Assembly: GCA_047975205.1 (NCBI GenBank)
Contig: JBKEDC010000012.1
Coordinates: forward strand, 62,001 to 126,000
Reading direction: 5' to 3'
DNA length: 64,000 nucleotides
Source of the DNA: JBKEDC01 sp047975205
GTDB taxonomy: Bacteria; Bacteroidota; Bacteroidia; Bacteroidales; Prolixibacteraceae
This document shows positions 36,217 to 45,663 of the stretch, one piece after another. Within the stretch, counting starts at the first letter, position 1, and each line of letters opens with the position of its first letter. Below the pieces are notes generated by a model that was not told the origin of the DNA, did not search any database, and worked only from the letters and a program-made list of their open reading frames with translations. A program made the position numbers and the translations under genes.

Positions 36217-36711
36217 ATGAAAACAATAGTAATGATTCGTCATGCTAAGGCGGAATCGGGGGGATATGAGAATGATTTTAACAGAAAGCTTCAGCCTAAA
36301 GGTGAATTAGATGCAGCAGCAATAGGAGCTAGGCTTCAAACCCTACGCATCATTCCTAATCGAATAATTGCCAGTCCGGCAGATAGGGCGTGGAAAACAG
36401 CTGCTATATACGCCGAAAAATTAGCATTTGAAGAATCAAAAATTGAACCTTGGGAGGCATTTTATCGCGGAGCAACAACGCATAACCTACTAGAAAAAGT
36501 ATATGAAACATCGGATAAGTTTGGTTGTATTTATATTGTCGGGCATAATCCGACTATTCATTATTTGACTCATAATATGTGTGTTGAATTTAATAAGGAT
36601 ACACCTACATGTGCCACCGCAGTAATACAATTTGATGTGGTATCTTGGAAAGATGTAGAAGCTAGAATCGGGAAATTACTTTTACATTTGGTACCTCAAG
36701 TAAATTTTTAA
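36217..36711 (+). CDS. sixA: SixA-like histidine phosphatase family protein
   Basis: This 164-residue protein belongs to the histidine phosphatase (phosphoglycerate-mutase-like) superfamily. The catalytic RHG-type motif is M-I-R-H-A-K-A, followed by 'FNRKLQPKGELDAAAIGARL' in split conserved blocks, 'ASPADRAWKTA' and the second histidine in 'YIVGHNPTIHYL'. SixA removes phosphate from histidine of phosphotransfer proteins in E. coli; the target here is unknown. The ATG at 36217 is used because the upstream alternative at 36151 lies inside a terminator. rsmE follows after two bases. Confidence 0.85.
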   Translation: MKTIVMIRHAKAESGGYENDFNRKLQPKGELDAAAIGARLQTLRIIPNRIIASPADRAWKTAAIYAEKLAFEESKIEPWEAFYRGATTHNLLEKVYETSDKFGCIYIVGHNPTIHYLTHNMCVEFNKDTPTCATAVIQFDVVSWKDVEARIGKLLLHLVPQVNF

Positions 36712-36713
36712 CT

Positions 36714-37415
36714 ATGCATTTATTTTATACACCAAATATTACAGGCACAGTATATGTGCTTCCGGAAGAGGAATCAAAACATGCAATTCGAGTTCTTCGT
36801 ATGCAAGAAGGAGATAAGTTACGACTAATCGACGGTATAGGAGGATTTTATGAAGCATCTATATTAGAAGCTAATCAGAAACGATGTCAAATTCAAGTGG
36901 AGCATAAAATAGAGAATTTTTCCCAACGCAATAATTACTTACACATAGCCGTAGCCCCGACGAAAAATATAGATAGAATGGAGTGGTTTTTAGAGAAAGC
37001 AACAGAAATTGGTATTGATGAAATTACACCCATATTATGTGCTCATTCTGAGCGAAAAGTTATAAAAACAGACCGTTTAGAGAAAATTATTGTTTCAGCT
37101 ATGAAACAATCGTACAAAGCATTTCTACCCAAACTCAATCCATTGATGCCACTTAAAGATTTATTGGCAACCGATTTTGATGGCGGAAAATTTATAGCAC
37201 ATTGTTATGATGGTGAAAAAAGGCTCTTCAAACAATCTTTAGATAAAGAGAAAAATCTTATACTTATAGGACCCGAAGGAGATTTTACAGAGGATGAAGT
37301 GCAGCAGGCTTTGACTAATGAATTTTTGTCGGTTTCCTTAGGGAAATCAAGGTTAAGAACTGAAACAGCAGCCTTGGCAGCTTGTCATACTGTATCGGTG
37401 ATGCTTGATGAATAG
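36714..37415 (+). CDS. rsmE: 16S rRNA (uracil1498-N3)-methyltransferase
   Basis: RsmE is a SPOUT-class methyltransferase acting on the 30S subunit. The 233-residue protein has the N-terminal PUA-like part 'EEESKHAIRVLRMQEGD' and 'KNIDRMEWFLEKATEIG'. The SPOUT knot follows, with 'LILIGPEGDFTEDEV' and 'SLGKSRLRTETAALAA'. All family motifs are present and length is normal. It is cotranscribed with the sixA-like gene. Confidence 0.95.
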   Translation: MHLFYTPNITGTVYVLPEEESKHAIRVLRMQEGDKLRLIDGIGGFYEASILEANQKRCQIQVEHKIENFSQRNNYLHIAVAPTKNIDRMEWFLEKATEIGIDEITPILCAHSERKVIKTDRLEKIIVSAMKQSYKAFLPKLNPLMPLKDLLATDFDGGKFIAHCYDGEKRLFKQSLDKEKNLILIGPEGDFTEDEVQQALTNEFLSVSLGKSRLRTETAALAACHTVSVMLDE

Positions 37416-37451
37416 AAATATCTGTTTAATTAAAAATATAAACCTTAAACT

Positions 37452-38009
37452 ATGACCAAAGTATACACAAAAACAGGAGATGATGGAACTACTGGATTGA
37501 TTGGCGGTTCTCGAGTAAAAAAGTTTAATAATAGACTGGAGGCTTATGGAACAATTGATGAGTTGAATAGTGCTATTGGTGTTATAGCAGCTTATTTATT
37601 AGACGATCATGATTTGAAAGTTATTAGAAACATTCAAAATTTGCTTTTTGTTATCGGCTCTCATTTAGCAACCGATGAATCTGCACAAGAGTTAAAAACA
37701 CAGTTGCCGTGTGAAGAGTCTGATATAGAACTTCTGGAAAATGAAATAGATGTTATAACAACAGAACTTCCACCACTTAGGCATTTTATATTGCCCGGTG
37801 GCTGTCCGGCAGCAGCATATGCCCATCTGGCAAGAGCAATATGTAGAAGAGCAGAACGGAGAATTGTAGAAATGGCTGAAATGATTGAAGTTGATAAACA
37901 GCTGGTTAAGTACATTAATCGACTATCGGATTATCTATTTGTATTGTCTCGAAAATTAAATGTTCAAGAAGATTACTCGGAAGTATTTTGGAAACCAAAT
38001 AAAAAATAA
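37452..38009 (+). CDS. PduO-type cob(I)alamin adenosyltransferase
   Basis: This enzyme transfers the adenosyl group from ATP to cob(I)alamin, making coenzyme B12. The 185-residue protein has the ATP-binding N-terminus 'VYTKTGDDGTTGLIGGSRVKK', then 'LEAYGTIDELNSAIG', 'FILPGGCPAAAYAHLARAICRRAERR' as split motifs, and the C-terminal 'INRLSDYLFVLSRKLN'. It implies that the cell uses adenosylcobalamin enzymes such as methylmalonyl-CoA mutase. No cobalamin riboswitch is visible upstream; the gene follows rsmE by 36 bases. Confidence 0.93.
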   Translation: MTKVYTKTGDDGTTGLIGGSRVKKFNNRLEAYGTIDELNSAIGVIAAYLLDDHDLKVIRNIQNLLFVIGSHLATDESAQELKTQLPCEESDIELLENEIDVITTELPPLRHFILPGGCPAAAYAHLARAICRRAERRIVEMAEMIEVDKQLVKYINRLSDYLFVLSRKLNVQEDYSEVFWKPNKK

Positions 38010-38013
38010 ATAC

Positions 38014-38044
38014 TTGTATTGTAAATTGATTTTATATACTTTCG
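38014..38044 (+). promoter_or_regulatory. putative promoter for the DUF2795 gene
   Basis: TTG at 38014-38016 and TACTTTCG at 38037-38044 are separated by 20 bases, matching the Bacteroidota TTG/TAnnTTTG layout with one mismatch in the -7 box. The ATG is 40 bases further on. Confidence 0.5.
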
Positions 38045-38083
38045 CAGAAAATTGAGAAGTAAATAAATTTAATTTTAACTACT

Positions 38084-38305
38084 ATGTATTGGACGTTAGA
38101 ACTTGCATCTAAATTGGAAGATGCACCATGGCCTGCATCAAAGGATGAGTTAATTGATTATGCAATCCGTTCAGGAGCTCCAATGGAGGTGATTGAGAAT
38201 CTTCAAGAGATAGAAGACGAAGGAGACGTATATGAGAGTATTGAAGATATTTGGCCTGATTACCCAAGTAAAGATGATTTCTTCTTCAATGAAGATGAAT
38301 ATTAA
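38084..38305 (+). CDS. DUF2795 domain protein
   Basis: A 73-residue acidic protein beginning MYWTLELASKLEDAPWPASK, which matches the small DUF2795 family of Bacteroidota. The first ~50 residues look like a compact helical domain ('DELIDYAIRSGAPMEVIENL') and the tail is Asp/Glu-rich and aromatic. No function is established. It has its own putative promoter and a strong terminator, so it is expressed as a single small gene. Confidence 0.85.
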   Translation: MYWTLELASKLEDAPWPASKDELIDYAIRSGAPMEVIENLQEIEDEGDVYESIEDIWPDYPSKDDFFFNEDEY

Positions 38306-38328
38306 TCTTACGAAGTGAGTAAAGATAT

Positions 38329-38355
38329 AAAAGCCCTGCATCATGCAGGGCTTTT
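38329..38355 (+). terminator. terminator of the DUF2795 gene
   Basis: Perfect 12-bp arms (38329-38340, 38344-38355) enclose a three-base loop, with a T-run at the end of the second arm. Confidence 0.9.
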
Positions 38356-38525
38356 TGTTTCTGTGAAATGATGTTGACAATGTATTATTTACAAAAAGAG
38401 TACTGACAGAATAACTTATGGTTAGACATTATGACACTCAGAATTGATGGATACGTTTGATGGAACAAAATTTGGAAGATGTATTACGTAAGTCAAATGA
38501 ATTTAACTACAAAAAATAAAATAAG

Positions 38526-40586
38526 ATGACAACAGGTAAAATTGGAGTATCTAGTGATAATTTATTTCCAATCATTAAAAAATTTTTATATTCAGAACAT
38601 GATATCTTTTTAAGAGAAATTGTATCGAATGCAGTTGATGCTACGCAAAAACTAAAAACGCTTATCGCAAGAGGAGAGGCAAATATTTCCGCAGATAATG
38701 CAAAGGTGAATGTATCATTCAATAAAGATGCAAAAACAATTACGATATCTGATCAAGGAATTGGTATGACCGCCGACGAGGTGGAGAAATATATTAATCA
38801 AATTGCATTCTCCGGAGCCTCTGAATTTCTAGATAAATATAAAGATGATTCAAATGCAATTATAGGACATTTCGGATTAGGGTTCTATTCATCTTTTATG
38901 GTTTCGCATAAAGTTGAAGTGTTAACTAAATCATATAAAGATGGATCGCAAGCTGTTCGTTGGATATGTGATGGATCTCCGGAATATTCTTTAGAAGAAG
39001 CCACACGGGAATCAGTAGGAACTGATATTATCATGCATGTAAATGAAGAATCAGAAGAATTTCTTGATAAAGCAAAATTGAATGACATCTTAAATAAATA
39101 CTGTAAGTTTTTGCCTATTCCGATAGTGTTTGGAAAGAAAACAGAATGGAAAGATGGTAAAGAAGTTGAAACAGCAGAAGATAATCAAATCAATGATTGT
39201 AATCCGGCATGGACTAAAAAGCCTGCTGATCTTAAAGATGAAGATTACACTTCGTTTTATCGCCAGCTATATCCAATGGCATTTAATGAGGACCCGTTAT
39301 TTAATATCCATTTAAATGTTGATTATCCGTTTAATCTTACCGGTATTCTTTATTTTCCTAGGCTTAAGAACTCGGTTGAAGTGCAGAAAAATAAAATTCA
39401 ATTATACTGCAACCAAGTTTTTGTAACAGATCAAGTGGAGGGTATTGTTCCTGACTTCTTGACGCTCTTACATGGTGTGATAGATTCTCCGGATATTCCT
39501 CTGAATGTTTCTCGTTCTTACTTGCAAGGTGATTCAAACGTGCGCAAAATTAGTTCTCACATCACAAAAAAAGTTGCAGATAGATTGCAACAGCTATTTA
39601 AAGATGATCGTGATGATTTTGAAAAGAAGTGGGATGACTTAAAAATCTTTATCGAGTATGGTATTCTTTCAGAAGAGAAGTTTGAGGAGAAAGCTATGAA
39701 GTTCTTTTTATTCAAGAATACAGACGGCAAATATTTCACATGGGAAGAGTATGAGAATCTGATTAAAGATAATCAGACAGACAAAGACAATAAACAAGTT
39801 TATTTGTATGCCAGTAACACAGACGAACAATACACATTTATCCAAGATGCTAAAGATAAAGGGTATGATATTATTGTAATGGATGATGCCCTTTCTGCTC
39901 ATCTGATTAATAAATTCGAGCAAAAATATACGGATAAGCGCTTTGTTCGCATTGACTCTGACGTGGTAGATAACTTAATTCCTAAAGAAGAGCAAGTGGC
40001 TGAAATAAGTGCTGATTTGCGCGACCAAATGGCTCCAATCTTTCAAGCAGTTTGTCCGGTTGATGAAAAGATTAATTACGTAGTTGATTTTAAAGCTATG
40101 GGAGAAAATGCTCAACCGATGATTATTACGCGTAATGAGTTTATGCGAAGAATGAAGGATATGAGTGCGCTAGGTGGTGGACAAATGAGCTTTTATGGAG
40201 ATATGCCGGATAGTTTAAATTTAACGGTTAACTCAGATCACCCATTAGTAAAATCGATAATCGAAAGTAAAGATGAGAAACTGGGTGCTGATTTGGAGAC
40301 TTCGAATAAGGCAATCTTAACTTTAAATGCAGAAAAAGCTGACTTAGAGAAAGCCAAAGAAGATAAAAAGGAAGAGGAGATATCCTCAGCTGACAAAGAA
40401 AAATTGGAGGGTATTACCAAAAAGATTTCTGAATTGGAAGTGGCTAAACGTGAAAAGTTAGAAGCTTTTGGTAAAGAAAATAAATTAGCAAAACAGTTAG
40501 TAGATTTGGCTCTTTTGGCTAACGGATTACTTAAAGGTGCAGACCTAAATAAGTTTGTTAGAAGATCAATTGAGATGATCAAGTAA
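38526..40586 (+). CDS. htpG: molecular chaperone HtpG (Hsp90)
   Basis: Bacterial Hsp90 is an ATP-dependent dimeric chaperone. The 686-residue protein has the GHKL ATP site: 'LREIVSNAVDATQKL', 'ISDQGIGMTADEV', and 'IGHFGLGFYSSFMVS'. The middle domain includes 'PLNVSRSYLQGD'. Before the C-terminus there is a charged helical stretch of about 60 residues rich in Lys and Glu (around 600-655), as in Bacteroidota homologues. TACGTTTG at 38452-38459 fits a -7 box. It is a single gene with a strong terminator. Confidence 0.97.
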   Translation: MTTGKIGVSSDNLFPIIKKFLYSEHDIFLREIVSNAVDATQKLKTLIARGEANISADNAKVNVSFNKDAKTITISDQGIGMTADEVEKYINQIAFSGASEFLDKYKDDSNAIIGHFGLGFYSSFMVSHKVEVLTKSYKDGSQAVRWICDGSPEYSLEEATRESVGTDIIMHVNEESEEFLDKAKLNDILNKYCKFLPIPIVFGKKTEWKDGKEVETAEDNQINDCNPAWTKKPADLKDEDYTSFYRQLYPMAFNEDPLFNIHLNVDYPFNLTGILYFPRLKNSVEVQKNKIQLYCNQVFVTDQVEGIVPDFLTLLHGVIDSPDIPLNVSRSYLQGDSNVRKISSHITKKVADRLQQLFKDDRDDFEKKWDDLKIFIEYGILSEEKFEEKAMKFFLFKNTDGKYFTWEEYENLIKDNQTDKDNKQVYLYASNTDEQYTFIQDAKDKGYDIIVMDDALSAHLINKFEQKYTDKRFVRIDSDVVDNLIPKEEQVAEISADLRDQMAPIFQAVCPVDEKINYVVDFKAMGENAQPMIITRNEFMRRMKDMSALGGGQMSFYGDMPDSLNLTVNSDHPLVKSIIESKDEKLGADLETSNKAILTLNAEKADLEKAKEDKKEEEISSADKEKLEGITKKISELEVAKREKLEAFGKENKLAKQLVDLALLANGLLKGADLNKFVRRSIEMIK

Positions 40587-40602
40587 AGGCGTATTTACTA
40601 CT

Positions 40603-40647
40603 GTAAAATGTAGGAGGTGTCCCAAAAGGACACCTCCTACATTTTAC
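40603..40647. terminator. terminator, 20-bp perfect arms
   Basis: Arms 40603-40622 and 40628-40647 are perfectly complementary around a CAAAA loop. It lies 16 bases after htpG and between htpG and the convergent murI, so it may serve both. Confidence 0.85.
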
Positions 40648-40746
40648 ATCACGCCACTCGGTGTATTTTTAAATTTGGAGTTAGGTGATAGATTTTGGTT
40701 TGCTTTTTCCTGATTTGTTTGTAACAAAGACCTATTTTAGCTAAAA

Positions 40747-41580
40747 TTACAGATGAATTGTTTCTGCTTTTATTTCTTGTCCCATGAAATTTTTGGCTCT
40801 GTTCTCAAATAAAGATGACTGTTCTGTAGTGTAAAATTTTAGATTACTATGTTTTGATATCTGTTCGTTTATTTCAGGATGTCTTTGTAAATAATCTACC
40901 AAACTTAAGGCAACAACAATTCCCTGTTCTACAACTTTAATAGGCTTGCCGATAAGTTCCTTTCGAATGATATTAATTAAAAGAGGGTAGTGTGTACAAC
41001 CTAAAATAATATGATCGATTTCACTATCTTTTTCAAGTAATCTTTGAATATCTCGAGCAATAAAATAGTTAGCTCCAGGAGTATCTATTTCATTATTTTC
41101 TATGATCGGCACCCACATCGGACAAGCTTGTTGCACACAGCTTTTGATGCGCCCATTGCTCCATTTATTAAATTCGATAGGGTAGGATTCAGAGGAAACG
41201 GTACCGGATGTTGCCAAAATACCAATATGGCCGCTAACTGATTCTTTGGAAATAAACTCAATACTTGGACGGATAACACCTAAAACCCTTTTTTTTGGAT
41301 CAATTAGAGGTAAATCCTTTTGCTGAATAGTGCGCAGGGCTTTTGCCGATGCCGTATTACAAGCAAGAATCACAAGTGTGCATCCTCGATTGAAAAGCTC
41401 TTTAACGGCTTGAAGGGTGTATTCGTATATTATTTCAAAAGACCGGGTGCCGTAGGGAGTTCGAGCATTATCTCCTAAGTAGATAAAGTCATGTTTCGGC
41501 AGATATTTTACTAATTCGCGCAGAATAGTCAATCCTCCGTAGCCTGAATCAAATACGCCGATAGCTTGTGTTTTATTCAT
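40747..41580 (-). CDS. murI: glutamate racemase
   Basis: MurI supplies D-glutamate for peptidoglycan. The 277-residue protein starts 'IGVFDSGYGGLTILRELVKYLP'. The two catalytic cysteines are in 'LVILACNTASAKAL' and 'IILGCTHYPLL', and 'YLGDNARTPYGTRS' is the conserved substrate loop. On the minus strand TATTTTTG (41586-41593) lies just before the ATG and may be a -7 box for a near-leaderless transcript. Confidence 0.96.
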   Translation of the reverse strand: MNKTQAIGVFDSGYGGLTILRELVKYLPKHDFIYLGDNARTPYGTRSFEIIYEYTLQAVKELFNRGCTLVILACNTASAKALRTIQQKDLPLIDPKKRVLGVIRPSIEFISKESVSGHIGILATSGTVSSESYPIEFNKWSNGRIKSCVQQACPMWVPIIENNEIDTPGANYFIARDIQRLLEKDSEIDHIILGCTHYPLLINIIRKELIGKPIKVVEQGIVVALSLVDYLQRHPEINEQISKHSNLKFYTTEQSSLFENRAKNFMGQEIKAETIHL

Positions 41581-41596
41581 ATCGCCAAAAATAGAA

Positions 41597-41632
41597 AAAA
41601 CCCACTATCTTATTTTAAGAATAGCAGGTTTT
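41597..41632 (-). terminator. terminator of the AsmA-family gene
   Basis: Arms 41597-41608 and 41621-41632 pair except for a two-base internal loop, with an inner CTTA/TAAG stem. Read on the minus strand it ends in a U-run. It starts 23 bases after the stop at 41655. Confidence 0.7.
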
Positions 41633-41654
41633 TCAGAAAATTTTAATTAGAACG

Positions 41655-44165
41655 CTACTTTCCAAACAATCCTTTTAGGGCATCGCTTACATCATCTACA
41701 ATCTTACCCGCATTTTCTTTAGCTGATTTTTTAAGTTCAGTAGCAATTAAATCTTTGGCCTCTGTCAAATCAGGAGTTACTGATGGATCTTTTATTTCTC
41801 CCTTAATATCCAGTCCGATAGGATAAGAGTCTAGCTTGTTAGTTCCCGGAATAACATTGAGTACTTTTGATATATCGTTATTTAAGTCGGCTTTGTGAAT
41901 ATTGAAATCTAAGTTTAAATTCATTGTTTGATTTACGAGTATTTCTCCTTCAACCTTTGCTTCTTGACCCGCTATTTTTGTTTTAAAAGGCTTAACTAAT
42001 ATGTTGCCATCAGTTATTTTAAATTTTGCAGAGAAATCATCAATGTAAAGATTATTCAGTTTTTCCGTCTTAAAGACAAGGTTCAGTTTTTCTATAGTCT
42101 CAGTTTTTGCTAATTGTACGTTTTGGGTTGATAGATTACCTGAACCATTCAAAGATTTAGTGATTAAAGATAATTTCTCATCGAGTTTTCCGGCTAACTT
42201 TAAATCGGCAGATAGTTCTCCTGTGCTGTTTTTTGCGATTGGAGCATAGTGGCGAAAAGCTTCAAATGATTGATATGCTGCCGGAATTGTGAAATGTTTT
42301 ACATTAAAGTTAAAATCAAAGTTTGCCTCCTTGGGGTTATATGCCGCATAACTACCATCAACTTTCATAGAGCCGTCCAGCATATTCATGCTTAAATTTT
42401 TCAACCACAGTTTCTGATCGGCTACGGTTATCAATCCATTGATGTCGCTGATGTTCATTTCTGCAAAAACAGCTTTATTAATCTGTGAATTAAAGGCTAA
42501 ATTCAACTTTTCAGGTACTTGAAAGATTAATATACTGTCAGAGTTAATTTCGTTTGCTGAAATAGAGGATACATCTTCCTGATTGGATTTAGGAATCAAT
42601 GTTATTAGTTCATTAAAATCTACTAGATTTGAGTTAAGTGAGAATTTTCCTTTTATAGTTTGTTTCTGAAATAAATAACCTAAATAGTTTGATAGATAGC
42701 CATTTAGAGTAAAATCACTATGGCTAATTTTGGCTGCAAAAGATTTAAATTCAATAGAATGACTACTTATACCTATTGTTCCGGCAGTTAGTTCAACTGG
42801 TTTAGTAAGCTCAGATGATTGAAAAATGAAATTAGAGAAATTGATTTTTCCGTTGGCTTCTATCTTTTCATAATCTTCGTCTTCTACTGCCGACATATTT
42901 CCTTTTAAAGCAATATTTCCTGCCATTTCACCTCTTAAGTCTACACTGTCCATCGGTATTGCTTTTTTCAATGTAGCAAAATCTAGATCAGCACTCACTC
43001 TGGCATCAAATGACATATCAATCATTGGTGTTTTTAGGAGTAATTGTGCATCAATAGGATTATTTTTTACTTCAGCATGTGCTTTTGAGATATTTACTAC
43101 AAGATTATCTAATTTACCCTGAGGTTGACTGACATTCATAGCCAAGTTAATCTTCTCTACTTTCTCAGGCATATTGGCATATTGCATGCTGGCATCTTTC
43201 ACGTAAACGTTGAAGTTCATAGCCGGATACTCTTCGTCATACATATATCCTTTTATATAACCATCAAGTCCGGCATCTCCAATTGCTTTTACATCATTAA
43301 GATAATGCTTGTAGTTAGGAGGAACTAAAGCTAATAAAGTAGAGAAGTTGGATTCCGGTACCTGCATATTCACATCAAAAACCATGGAGTCAGAAGGCAT
43401 AGCAAAACTTCCGGACAAAGCTATTGGTAATTCATTTAATCGGAATTGAGATTCACCAAATGTGAACTCCATTTTATCCATATCGGCTATGAGTTTACTA
43501 TTTAAGGCTAAAGCTACATTGGAGATGTAGCTTACAGAATCGTAGTCTACGTGCAGCTCAGATACTTTACCATCAATATTAAAAGTAGTAGTCATTTCTT
43601 TTAGAGAGCCAGAAATGTCAAGGTTTATGTTGTCTAGCTCTAAAAACATGGGCATCGTTTCGTCGGAATATTTTAGATTCAAGTTGTTTATTTCTACGGA
43701 GTTCAATGCTATGCTGGTATTGATAGATGTTTCGGCGTCATTAGAAGTAGTTGTTGTTTCTTCGTTAGAGGTAGGTATAATGTTCCAATTAGCTATTCCA
43801 TTTTTATTAACATTTAGATTTACTTGGGCATTATCTAGCTTAATCAATGATATTTCCAAACCATCATCAGAAAATAAATCCTTTAATGATATATCTGTAG
43901 ATAATGAACCGATAGCAGCAATGGTATCTCCTTTAAAATCACTCAATCCAATTAATGTAAAATTGCTCAGCTCAGCTTGTACTTTGGGAAAAGAACGAAA
44001 AAAGCTTAAATTGAAGTCTGTAAACTCTATTTTAGCACTCACATTATTATTTATTAATGTCTTTACCTTCTCTAAAATAGAGTCTTTAAAAATTATTGGC
44101 AATGCAATGGCTGCCCCGATAATAATAGATATTACTATTATTATAATTACTAAAAGTTTTTTCAT
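41655..44165 (-). CDS. AsmA family protein
   Basis: An 836-residue protein with an N-terminal membrane anchor (residues 4-26), followed by the AsmA signature region 'INNNVSAKIEFTDFNLSFF' and 'RSFPKVQAELSNFTLIG'. The remainder is predicted beta-rich and periplasmic and ends in an amphipathic helix ('DLIATELKKSAKENAGKIV'). AsmA-like proteins are thought to move or buffer lipids between the two membranes. It is shorter than and not closely similar to the giant protein at 476-4753. It lies downstream of cinA by 25 bases on the same strand, so cotranscription is likely. Confidence 0.88.
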   Translation of the reverse strand: MKKLLVIIIIVISIIIGAAIALPIIFKDSILEKVKTLINNNVSAKIEFTDFNLSFFRSFPKVQAELSNFTLIGLSDFKGDTIAAIGSLSTDISLKDLFSDDGLEISLIKLDNAQVNLNVNKNGIANWNIIPTSNEETTTTSNDAETSINTSIALNSVEINNLNLKYSDETMPMFLELDNINLDISGSLKEMTTTFNIDGKVSELHVDYDSVSYISNVALALNSKLIADMDKMEFTFGESQFRLNELPIALSGSFAMPSDSMVFDVNMQVPESNFSTLLALVPPNYKHYLNDVKAIGDAGLDGYIKGYMYDEEYPAMNFNVYVKDASMQYANMPEKVEKINLAMNVSQPQGKLDNLVVNISKAHAEVKNNPIDAQLLLKTPMIDMSFDARVSADLDFATLKKAIPMDSVDLRGEMAGNIALKGNMSAVEDEDYEKIEANGKINFSNFIFQSSELTKPVELTAGTIGISSHSIEFKSFAAKISHSDFTLNGYLSNYLGYLFQKQTIKGKFSLNSNLVDFNELITLIPKSNQEDVSSISANEINSDSILIFQVPEKLNLAFNSQINKAVFAEMNISDINGLITVADQKLWLKNLSMNMLDGSMKVDGSYAAYNPKEANFDFNFNVKHFTIPAAYQSFEAFRHYAPIAKNSTGELSADLKLAGKLDEKLSLITKSLNGSGNLSTQNVQLAKTETIEKLNLVFKTEKLNNLYIDDFSAKFKITDGNILVKPFKTKIAGQEAKVEGEILVNQTMNLNLDFNIHKADLNNDISKVLNVIPGTNKLDSYPIGLDIKGEIKDPSVTPDLTEAKDLIATELKKSAKENAGKIVDDVSDALKGLFGK

Positions 44166-44190
44166 TTGTGTGTGTATTACATTTGTTTGA

Positions 44191-45423
44191 TTATAAGATG
44201 GATTTAAGCATGTATAAGGCAGTTTGGATAGTACGTTCTATATTATGCTCTCGCTTTCTATTAAAATGATATTTTTCAACAATAACTTTATTTTTATGTG
44301 CAACTGCAATACAAACTGTTCCCACAGGTTTCTCAGGAGTACCACCATCGGGACCAGCTATTCCGGTTGTGGCGATAGCAAAATCTGTATTCATGAGCTT
44401 CATAATGCCTTTTACCATTTCAACGGCTGTTTCATTGCTCACTGCCCCATATTGTTGAAGTGTTCTCTGTTTTACACCTAACACTATTTCTTTGATATTG
44501 TTTTCATAAGCTACGATTCCTCCTTTAAAATAGGCAGATGCACCTTGATTTGAAGTAAAAGCATAGGCTAAACTCCCTCCGGTACAACTTTCAGCTACAC
44601 TTATTGTTTGCTTTTTATCCACTAGTAATTTGCCTATGGTTTTACCCATACTTTCATCGGTGAAACTAAAAATATTATTAGAGAGAATATCCCTTAGCTT
44701 TTCAACTTCTTCTTTAACCAAAGACTTCAGTTCATCTATATTGTTTCCCCAACTACTAATCCTAAGTCGTATTAGGAGCTGATTGGGAAGATAGGCGAGC
44801 TTTAGGTTTTCAGGCAAATTATTCTCCCAATCGTTTAATTTCTCAGATAGTAAGCTCTCAGGCACTCCATACACAATGGTAGTCTGATGATAAATAGCTT
44901 CATGCCGAGTCTTAGTTGCTAGTTTAGGTAAGACGTGTTCTGTCATGATACTTTTCATCTCATATGGAACACCTGGCATTGATATAAATACAGTGTCATC
45001 CTTTTCAAACCACATGCCCGGAGCAGTTCCTTCGGAATTGGCTAAAACAGTACAAGCATCTGGGACTAAAGCTTGATCTTTGTTGAGTTGAATCATAGGA
45101 ATCCCCCGTTGAGCAAGTCTTTTTTCTATGGCAAGTATGGTTGGATTATCATAATGCATGGTGCAATTGAAAAATTCGCAAAGAACTTGTTTTGTGATAT
45201 CATCTTTAGTAGGACCAAGCCCTCCGGTGAGGAGAACAATATCAGCGTTGTTTTTTGCATTATGCAGAGCTGCTAATATATGTTCTCTATTATCATGTAC
45301 TGATGTTATTTGATATACATCTATTCCTAAATTATTAAGTTCTTGTCCCATCCAAGCAGAATTGGTATCTACTATCTGTCCGATAAGGATTTCGTCTCCT
45401 ATTGTTATGATTTCAGCTTTCAT
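44191..45423 (-). CDS. cinA: CinA family nicotinamide-nucleotide amidohydrolase
   Basis: This full-length two-domain CinA has 410 residues. The N-terminal MoaB/MogA-like domain has 'IGDEILIGQIVDTNSAW' and 'LLTGGLGPTKDDIT'. The C-terminal PncC-type NMN deamidase domain has 'SVAESCTGGSLAYAF' and 'GIAGPDGGTPEKPVGTV'. It recycles nicotinamide mononucleotide in the pyridine nucleotide cycle, and some homologues are also linked to competence. Its upstream region ends about 80 bases away at the island boundary, leaving a TACTTTTG -7 box intact. Confidence 0.94.
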   Translation of the reverse strand: MKAEIITIGDEILIGQIVDTNSAWMGQELNNLGIDVYQITSVHDNREHILAALHNAKNNADIVLLTGGLGPTKDDITKQVLCEFFNCTMHYDNPTILAIEKRLAQRGIPMIQLNKDQALVPDACTVLANSEGTAPGMWFEKDDTVFISMPGVPYEMKSIMTEHVLPKLATKTRHEAIYHQTTIVYGVPESLLSEKLNDWENNLPENLKLAYLPNQLLIRLRISSWGNNIDELKSLVKEEVEKLRDILSNNIFSFTDESMGKTIGKLLVDKKQTISVAESCTGGSLAYAFTSNQGASAYFKGGIVAYENNIKEIVLGVKQRTLQQYGAVSNETAVEMVKGIMKLMNTDFAIATTGIAGPDGGTPEKPVGTVCIAVAHKNKVIVEKYHFNRKREHNIERTIQTALYMLKSIL

Positions 45424-45439
45424 GAGTTTATATTTTTAC

Positions 45440-45447
45440 CAAAAGTA
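45440..45447 (-). promoter_or_regulatory. candidate -7 box for cinA
   Basis: On the minus strand the octamer reads TACTTTTG, 16 bases before the cinA ATG. It lies on the chromosomal side of the attachment repeat, so the island insertion did not remove it. The -33 TTG is closer (14 bases) than usual. Confidence 0.4.
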
Positions 45448-45503
45448 AGAAAAGAAATCTTCAAGTGTTTTCTGTGTGTGTGATTTTGATTTATAGATAA
45501 GCC

Positions 45504-45519
45504 AAAACTTTAAAATAAA
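45504..45519 (+). repeat. attL: left copy of the 16-bp attachment repeat
   Basis: The sequence AAAACTTTAAAATAAA occurs here and, in the same orientation, at 61382-61397. The two copies exactly bracket the recombinase-bearing island. A 16-bp identity between these two short border regions is very unlikely by chance even in AT-rich DNA. Flanking bases differ, so this is the crossover-type core. Confidence 0.7.
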
Positions 45520-45554
45520 TTTTCAGTAAAAATACATCAAAGATTAAAAACAGG

Positions 45555-45600
45555 TAAAACGGTTGTAAATAAAGGCTTTACAGCCGTTTTATGATTTTTT
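45555..45600 (+). terminator. terminator just inside the left end of the island
   Basis: Arms 45555-45569 and 45577-45591 pair over 15 bases with one G-U pair and a seven-base loop, followed by a T-run to 45600. It faces the integrase. In an excised circle it would stop transcription arriving from the right-end cargo genes before the recombinase. Confidence 0.75.
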
Positions 45601-45645
45601 GGTAATGAGGTAAAAAGCAGAAAAAAGCAACGATTGGCAAAAGTA

Positions 45646-45663
45646 CGGTTACTAAAACGTTAC
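45646..45663 (+). repeat. left subterminal repeat (possible integrase arm site)
   Basis: CGGTTACTAAAACGTTAC matches CCGTTACCAAATCGTTAC at 61305-61322 at 15 of 18 positions, in the same orientation. It lies about 130 bases inside attL and overlaps a TACTTTTA that could be part of the integrase promoter. Confidence 0.45.
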
